Assembly: GCF_008123425.1 (NCBI RefSeq)
Contig: NZ_VSSS01000020.1
Location: 61,962 to 125,961 of the forward strand
DNA: 64,000 bases
Reading direction: 5' to 3'
DNA from: Bradyrhizobium rifense
GTDB lineage: Bacteria; Pseudomonadota; Alphaproteobacteria; Rhizobiales; Xanthobacteraceae
Positions 60,868 through 64,000 of the stretch are shown one piece after another; the first letter of the stretch is position 1; each line of letters starts with the position of its first letter. Under the pieces are notes generated by a model that was not told where the DNA came from, searched no databases, and saw only the letters and a list, made by a program, of their open reading frames with translations. The translations under genes and the position numbers were made by a program.

Positions 60868-61596
60868 CTAATTGTCGCGGCGGTGGCCGAACAATTGGAG
60901 CAGCATCATGAAGAGATTGATGAAATCAAGGTAAAGTGCCAGCGCGCCGAGCACGGCCTTCTTGCCGGCGATTTCGCCGGTGTCCGATTCAAGATACATC
61001 TCCTTGATGCGCTGTGTGTCATAGGCCGTGAGCCCTACGAACACGATGACGCCGATGATCGAGATAGCGAATTGAAGCGCGCTCGATCCGATGAAGATAT
61101 TGACGAGGGATGCGATCACGATACCGATCAGCCCCATTATGAGGAATGATCCAAAGCGAGAAAGATCGGATCTGGTCGTATAGCCGTAGAGGCTCATCGC
61201 GCCGAAGGTCGCCGCCGTGATGAAAAAAACACGCGCAATCGATTCCCCGGTGAACACAAGGAAGATGCCTCCCAACGACAGCCCCATGACGGCGGCATAG
61301 AGCCAGAACAGCAGCATCGCCGTTCCTGCGGCCATACGCTGGATGCCGAAGCTCAAGACCAGCACGAAGCCGAGGGGCGCCAGCATGACAAGCCAAATTA
61401 ATGGCGTCGCCGCGATAGACTGATAGAAACCGGAAGCCGAGGCCAGGTAGGCCACGAGGCCGGTCAACGCGAGGCCACCGGCCATATAGCCGTAGATGCG
61501 CTGCATATGGGCCCGCAAGCCGGCGTCGATCTCGGCGACCGATGGTGGAAAGCCCGCGTCCCGTGACTTGCGAGCATCAAAATCATAATAGCTCAT
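60868..61596 (-). CDS. Bax inhibitor-1/YccA family membrane protein
   Basis: A 242-aa seven-helix protein of the BI-1/LFG (TMBIM) family. A cytoplasmic N-terminus with SVAEIDAGLRAHMQRIYGYMAGGLALTG leads to successive helices, and the C-terminal part has VFVGLTAYDTQRIKEMY and ALALYLDFINLFMMLLQLFGHRRDN, both strongly conserved in bacterial members. Members are pH-sensitive calcium leak channels or interact with FtsH in quality control (YccA). It fits the membrane-stress theme of the neighbourhood. The ATG at 61596 has AGGAG about 5 nt upstream. The DUF2905 gene follows. No Fnr-type box was seen upstream. Confidence 0.93.
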   Translation of the reverse strand: MSYYDFDARKSRDAGFPPSVAEIDAGLRAHMQRIYGYMAGGLALTGLVAYLASASGFYQSIAATPLIWLVMLAPLGFVLVLSFGIQRMAAGTAMLLFWLYAAVMGLSLGGIFLVFTGESIARVFFITAATFGAMSLYGYTTRSDLSRFGSFLIMGLIGIVIASLVNIFIGSSALQFAISIIGVIVFVGLTAYDTQRIKEMYLESDTGEIAGKKAVLGALALYLDFINLFMMLLQLFGHRRDN

Positions 61597-61663
61597 GGCT
61601 TACTCCTGTGCGGTTCATTTCGACTGAGCGAGCAGCCTTGAACGTCAGTTGCCGACAGGCCTG

Positions 61664-62293
61664 CTAATTCGTATGCAATGCGCGCTCGTTCCGTACTTGG
61701 TCAGCGGTATAGGGCACAGCGTTTGGATCGAACGCCTGCCAGCCCGACCGGCGGTATAGCTCGCAACGTTCCTGAAGCCTTACCGCTGACCGGTTCATGA
61801 TCGGCTCTATTCGCGGCACATCGACCGGAGGCACCCGCGCGGCGACCAATGTTCCTCCGCGGCGAACGCCCTCGGCAAAGACGTGCGCATCTTCTTCGCT
61901 GATGCCGGCATTGGTCAGCGCTCCCAGCAGGCCGCCGGTAACGCCCCCGATCGCCATGCTACCCAACATCGCTGCAAGCCATCCCACGCCCACCACGGCG
62001 CCGATGCCGGTAAGCGCCAGCATCGTAACGAGACTGGCAGCGGTCGCCGCCGTTGCGCCGATTGCAGCTCCAACGGTCGCACCCTCGAACTTGCCGTCGC
62101 GGGCGGTCTCGCTGCTCGCACCCTGTTTCCGCAAAGACACAACATTCGTGCTCTCGGTAGCGCTGTACCAGGTGTCGGAATTGTTCGAAATCACGCTGGT
62201 CTCCGAAGGCGGCAGACCCGCGACCGCAAGCGCGAAGATGACCCGGCGTGCGTCAGCTTGTGAATCATAGAGACGGCAGATAGTGATTGGCAT
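61664..62293 (-). CDS. General stress protein-like protein with glycine-zipper segment
   Basis: A 209-aa protein. The N-terminal fold MPITICRLYDSQADARRVIFALAVAGLPPSETSVIS resembles YflT/general-stress-protein 17M domains (yeast-like beta-alpha-beta with an Asp/Ala helix). A central Gly/Ala-rich hydrophobic segment (about 75-130, GATVGAAIGATAATAASLV, GIGAVVGVGWLAAMLGSMAIGGVTGGLLGAL) looks like a glycine zipper that could insert in membranes. A DAHVFAEGVRRGGTLVAARV strand-helix follows. ATG at 62293; a longer frame to 62560 would run through a perfect Fnr-type palindrome and is rejected. The exact role is unknown. Confidence 0.8.
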   Translation of the reverse strand: MPITICRLYDSQADARRVIFALAVAGLPPSETSVISNNSDTWYSATESTNVVSLRKQGASSETARDGKFEGATVGAAIGATAATAASLVTMLALTGIGAVVGVGWLAAMLGSMAIGGVTGGLLGALTNAGISEEDAHVFAEGVRRGGTLVAARVPPVDVPRIEPIMNRSAVRLQERCELYRRSGWQAFDPNAVPYTADQVRNERALHTN

Positions 62294-62392
62294 GACACGC
62301 TCCCGTTGCGTGAAAGTGCCACGGATCGGCCACTTGCGGATTGGCAGGTACCGTTGCGCCGCTATTCTTGTCAATTGCGAAGAAAGGTGACC

Positions 62393-62406
62393 TTGACGAG
62401 CGTCAA
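62393..62406. promoter_or_regulatory. Perfect Crp/Fnr-type palindrome upstream of general stress protein gene
   Basis: TTGACGAGCGTCAA, perfect match to TTGAYN4RTCAA, centred 106 bp upstream of the ATG at 62293. Confidence 0.72.
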
Positions 62407-62627
62407 CGGAACATGGCGGATTTCGTCGAGTTGCGCGCGGACCGTTGGCCCTCGCTTGCGACGCTGAGGCTTCGCTTGCGACGCTGAGGATTCGCGTTGG
62501 CCAGAAATGAGCGGTGCACCCCTGGGGAACAATCGTACTGCCTTTGCGCTCCACCTTCACGAGAAACGTCCTCGCCGCGCCTGACAGCGTGTTACCGGGG
62601 TCCAGCGCTCACGCTGCAGCAAAGCGA

Positions 62628-62867
62628 TCATCTGCCTGCGGCAATCTCGCAGGATCCGGCTGACACCGCCGTTTGGACGGCTGCCTGCCAGTCTTGCCAC
62701 GATATCGGATCGACTGGCGTACCGTCGGCCCACTTCAAGCTACCGAGCAAAAATGCGATCTGCTCGACGGGCCTACCATGGCGACGCCAAACGGTCTCGA
62801 GAAAGACGCGGATCGCGTCATAGCCTTCAATCACCGTAATAGTATCGGTTGCTTTGAACGTGGCCAT
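62628..62867 (-). CDS. Small hypothetical protein
   Basis: A 79-aa soluble protein, MATFKATDTITVIEGYDAIRVFLETVWRRHGRPVEQIAFLL, then GSLKWADGTPVDPISWQDWQ and an Ala-rich end. I know it only as a small conserved rhizobial hypothetical; no motif points to a function. The start at 62867 is consistent with the length of relatives; an ORF back to 63149 would overlap the divergent antiporter gene. A one-mismatch Fnr-type palindrome is centred 110 bp upstream, between this gene and the divergent kefB-like gene. Confidence 0.7.
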   Translation of the reverse strand: MATFKATDTITVIEGYDAIRVFLETVWRRHGRPVEQIAFLLGSLKWADGTPVDPISWQDWQAAVQTAVSAGSCEIAAGR

Positions 62868-62970
62868 ATCCAGTGACTCCGAGTTGCGCCCGTCATGCGG
62901 ACTTCTGTCGCGTGGCGCAACAGTCATAGCCTTCGGGACAAAATGCTTATCCTTCATCCGCCTCGCCACA

Positions 62971-62984
62971 TTGACGGTTGTCAG
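62971..62984. promoter_or_regulatory. Crp/Fnr-type palindrome (one mismatch) between divergent genes
   Basis: TTGACGGTTGTCAG, one base from TTGAYN4RTCAA. Its centre is 110 bp from the minus-strand ATG at 62867 and 113 bp from the plus-strand ATG at 63091, so it could serve both. Confidence 0.5.
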
Positions 62985-63090
62985 CTGCTGAGCGCTGAAA
63001 CATTTTTCTTCGATTGGCGGAACTTGATGCTCATCGCGGCACTGACAAAGCTGGACAACGAGCTGGGTGCGAAGCGCATCGGAGCTGCGC

Positions 63091-64000
63091 ATGGCCGACG
63101 ACCTATTGATCAAGACACTAGTCGTGATCCTTGCCTCGGTCTGCGCCATCAGCCTAGTCGCGCGTCTGAGATTTCCGGCGGCCGGGGGTTACCTGCTGGC
63201 AGGTTTGGTGATCGGACCGCACGGTTTGCAACTGATCACCGCGAGCGATGAAGCAAGGTTTTTGGCCGAGCTCGGCATCATTTTCCTCATGTTCATGGTG
63301 GGCCTTGAGTTTTCGCTCTCCGCAATGATTACCGCACGCCGCGACGTTTTCGGCGCAGGCAGTCTGCAAGTCGGGTTTACCGTTTTTATCGTGACGGGAA
63401 TTGCGGCACTTTCGGGTGTGAGCTTATCCGGCGCGGTGCTGCTCGGTGGTGCAGTTGCGATGTCATCGACCGCCATCACGCTCAAGCAATTGGTCGACCA
63501 GGGAGAGGTCAGCAGCCAACAAGGCCGCCTTGTGCTGGGAATCCTGCTCTTTCAAGATCTTGCTGTCCTTCCCTTTCTCGTTGTGCTGGGTGGGTGGCAA
63601 CCAGGCGGTGGGTCGGAACCGTTGGGAGCACTGCGCCAGCTCGCAACAGCGACGATTGCACTCGTCGCCGCGGCTTTCATCTGCAAACCGGTTTTTCGCA
63701 CCTGGCTTACCTGGGTTGCCCGGACGAACTCGGCGGATCTGTTTCTGCTCACCGTTCTGTTGCTCGCGCTCGGTACGGCGTTCGTTGGGCATGTCGCCGG
63801 TCTTTCCGGGCCGATCGGAGCATTCCTCGCCGGTATGGTGGTCGGCGAAAGCGACTTCCGTCATCAGGTAGAGGACGATATCCGACCCTTTCGTGACATC
63901 CTGTTGGGCCTATTCTTCGTCACCGTCGGCATGGAGGTGGATCCCTCAACAGTTGTTGTGGCGCCCATGAGCGTCCTATCACTACTTTGGCAGAATGTGT
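63091..64000 (+). CDS. KefB-like monovalent cation:proton antiporter (CPA2), 3' end beyond window
   Basis: The first 303 codons of a CPA2-family antiporter. About nine helices are visible, including FPAAGGYLLAGLVIGPHGL (about 28-46), LAELGIIFLMFMVGLEFSL (about 58-76), GGAVAMSSTAITLKQLVDQGE (about 118-138, the conserved S-S-T-A core), LGILLFQDLAVLPFLVVLGG (with the FQD motif) and AFLAGMVVGESDFRHQVEDDIRPFRDILLGLFFVTVGM. KefB/KefC are glutathione-gated K+ efflux systems protecting against electrophiles. The C-terminal RCK/TrkA_N domain, if present, lies outside. The ATG at 63091 has GGAG 6 nt upstream. KefB is a member of the transmissible stress-tolerance locus. Confidence 0.9.
   Translation, partial: MADDLLIKTLVVILASVCAISLVARLRFPAAGGYLLAGLVIGPHGLQLITASDEARFLAELGIIFLMFMVGLEFSLSAMITARRDVFGAGSLQVGFTVFIVTGIAALSGVSLSGAVLLGGAVAMSSTAITLKQLVDQGEVSSQQGRLVLGILLFQDLAVLPFLVVLGGWQPGGGSEPLGALRQLATATIALVAAAFICKPVFRTWLTWVARTNSADLFLLTVLLLALGTAFVGHVAGLSGPIGAFLAGMVVGESDFRHQVEDDIRPFRDILLGLFFVTVGMEVDPSTVVVAPMSVLSLLWQNV

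Overview
The window reads as alphaproteobacterial chromosome, most likely Bradyrhizobium or a close relative. It is GC-rich, with long antisense shadow ORFs opposite nearly every gene. It carries many families typical of that group: DUF6894 and DUF1236 proteins, FixJ-type regulators, RRxFWDGWxWR-type small secreted proteins, and a dispersed intergenic sequence near 13 kb that I recognise from Bradyrhizobium genomes. The genus call rests on recognition, not on a search.

Bases 1-16.3 kb look like ordinary chromosome. They hold a racemase (cut by the window edge), a Cache-type chemoreceptor, two small Cys-containing proteins, a divergent TetR/tautomerase pair with two palindromic operators, a GFA-fold protein, a DUF1989 - COG0523 GTPase - D-aminoacylase-like group, a membrane FAD dehydrogenase complex (small subunit, GMC subunit, tri-heme cytochrome c), an AraC / AhpD-like / DUF417 locus resembling rcl, and a 2H phosphoesterase.

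At 16.32 kb a 44-bp 3' fragment of tRNA-Glu(CTC) lies beside a tyrosine recombinase. I read this as the left end of an integrated island. From here to about 39.5 kb the DNA is a mosaic. Intact genes are a molybdenum aldehyde-oxidase operon, a GhoS-like protein, a sensor kinase/FixJ pair, an IS5-type element, an AraC regulator, a DUF1236 protein and a large hybrid kinase. Between them lie many decayed fragments (GMC-DUF1080 oxidoreductase, zwf, AI-2E permease, transposase). No second tRNA-Glu end was found, so the island probably runs past the window.

From 39.6 kb to the right edge almost every gene has a protein-quality, envelope-stress or dormancy theme: ClpB, HAD phosphatase, DedA, a probable pseudo-hydrolase, ClpP-like SDH protease, DUF1236, EmrAB-like pump with PsiE, AI-2E permease, quinone oxidoreductase, HdeD, triple-BON protein, Hsp20, baeRF (eRF1-like), tandem Usp, BI-1, a general-stress protein, and a KefB-like antiporter. 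The content overlaps the enterobacterial transmissible locus of stress tolerance (Hsp20, Clp ATPase, HdeD, PsiE, KefB) and hypoxia/dormancy regulons (Usp, Hsp20, baeRF).

The main observation is regulatory. A 14-bp palindrome of Crp/Fnr type, TTGAYN4RTCAA, occurs eight times in perfect form and at least eleven times with one mismatch. Most copies lie 60-120 bp upstream of these stress genes. One perfect copy precedes the FixL/FixJ-like two-component pair at 26.4-28.7 kb. This suggests a single oxygen- or redox-responsive regulon carried, at least in part, on a tRNA-integrated island.
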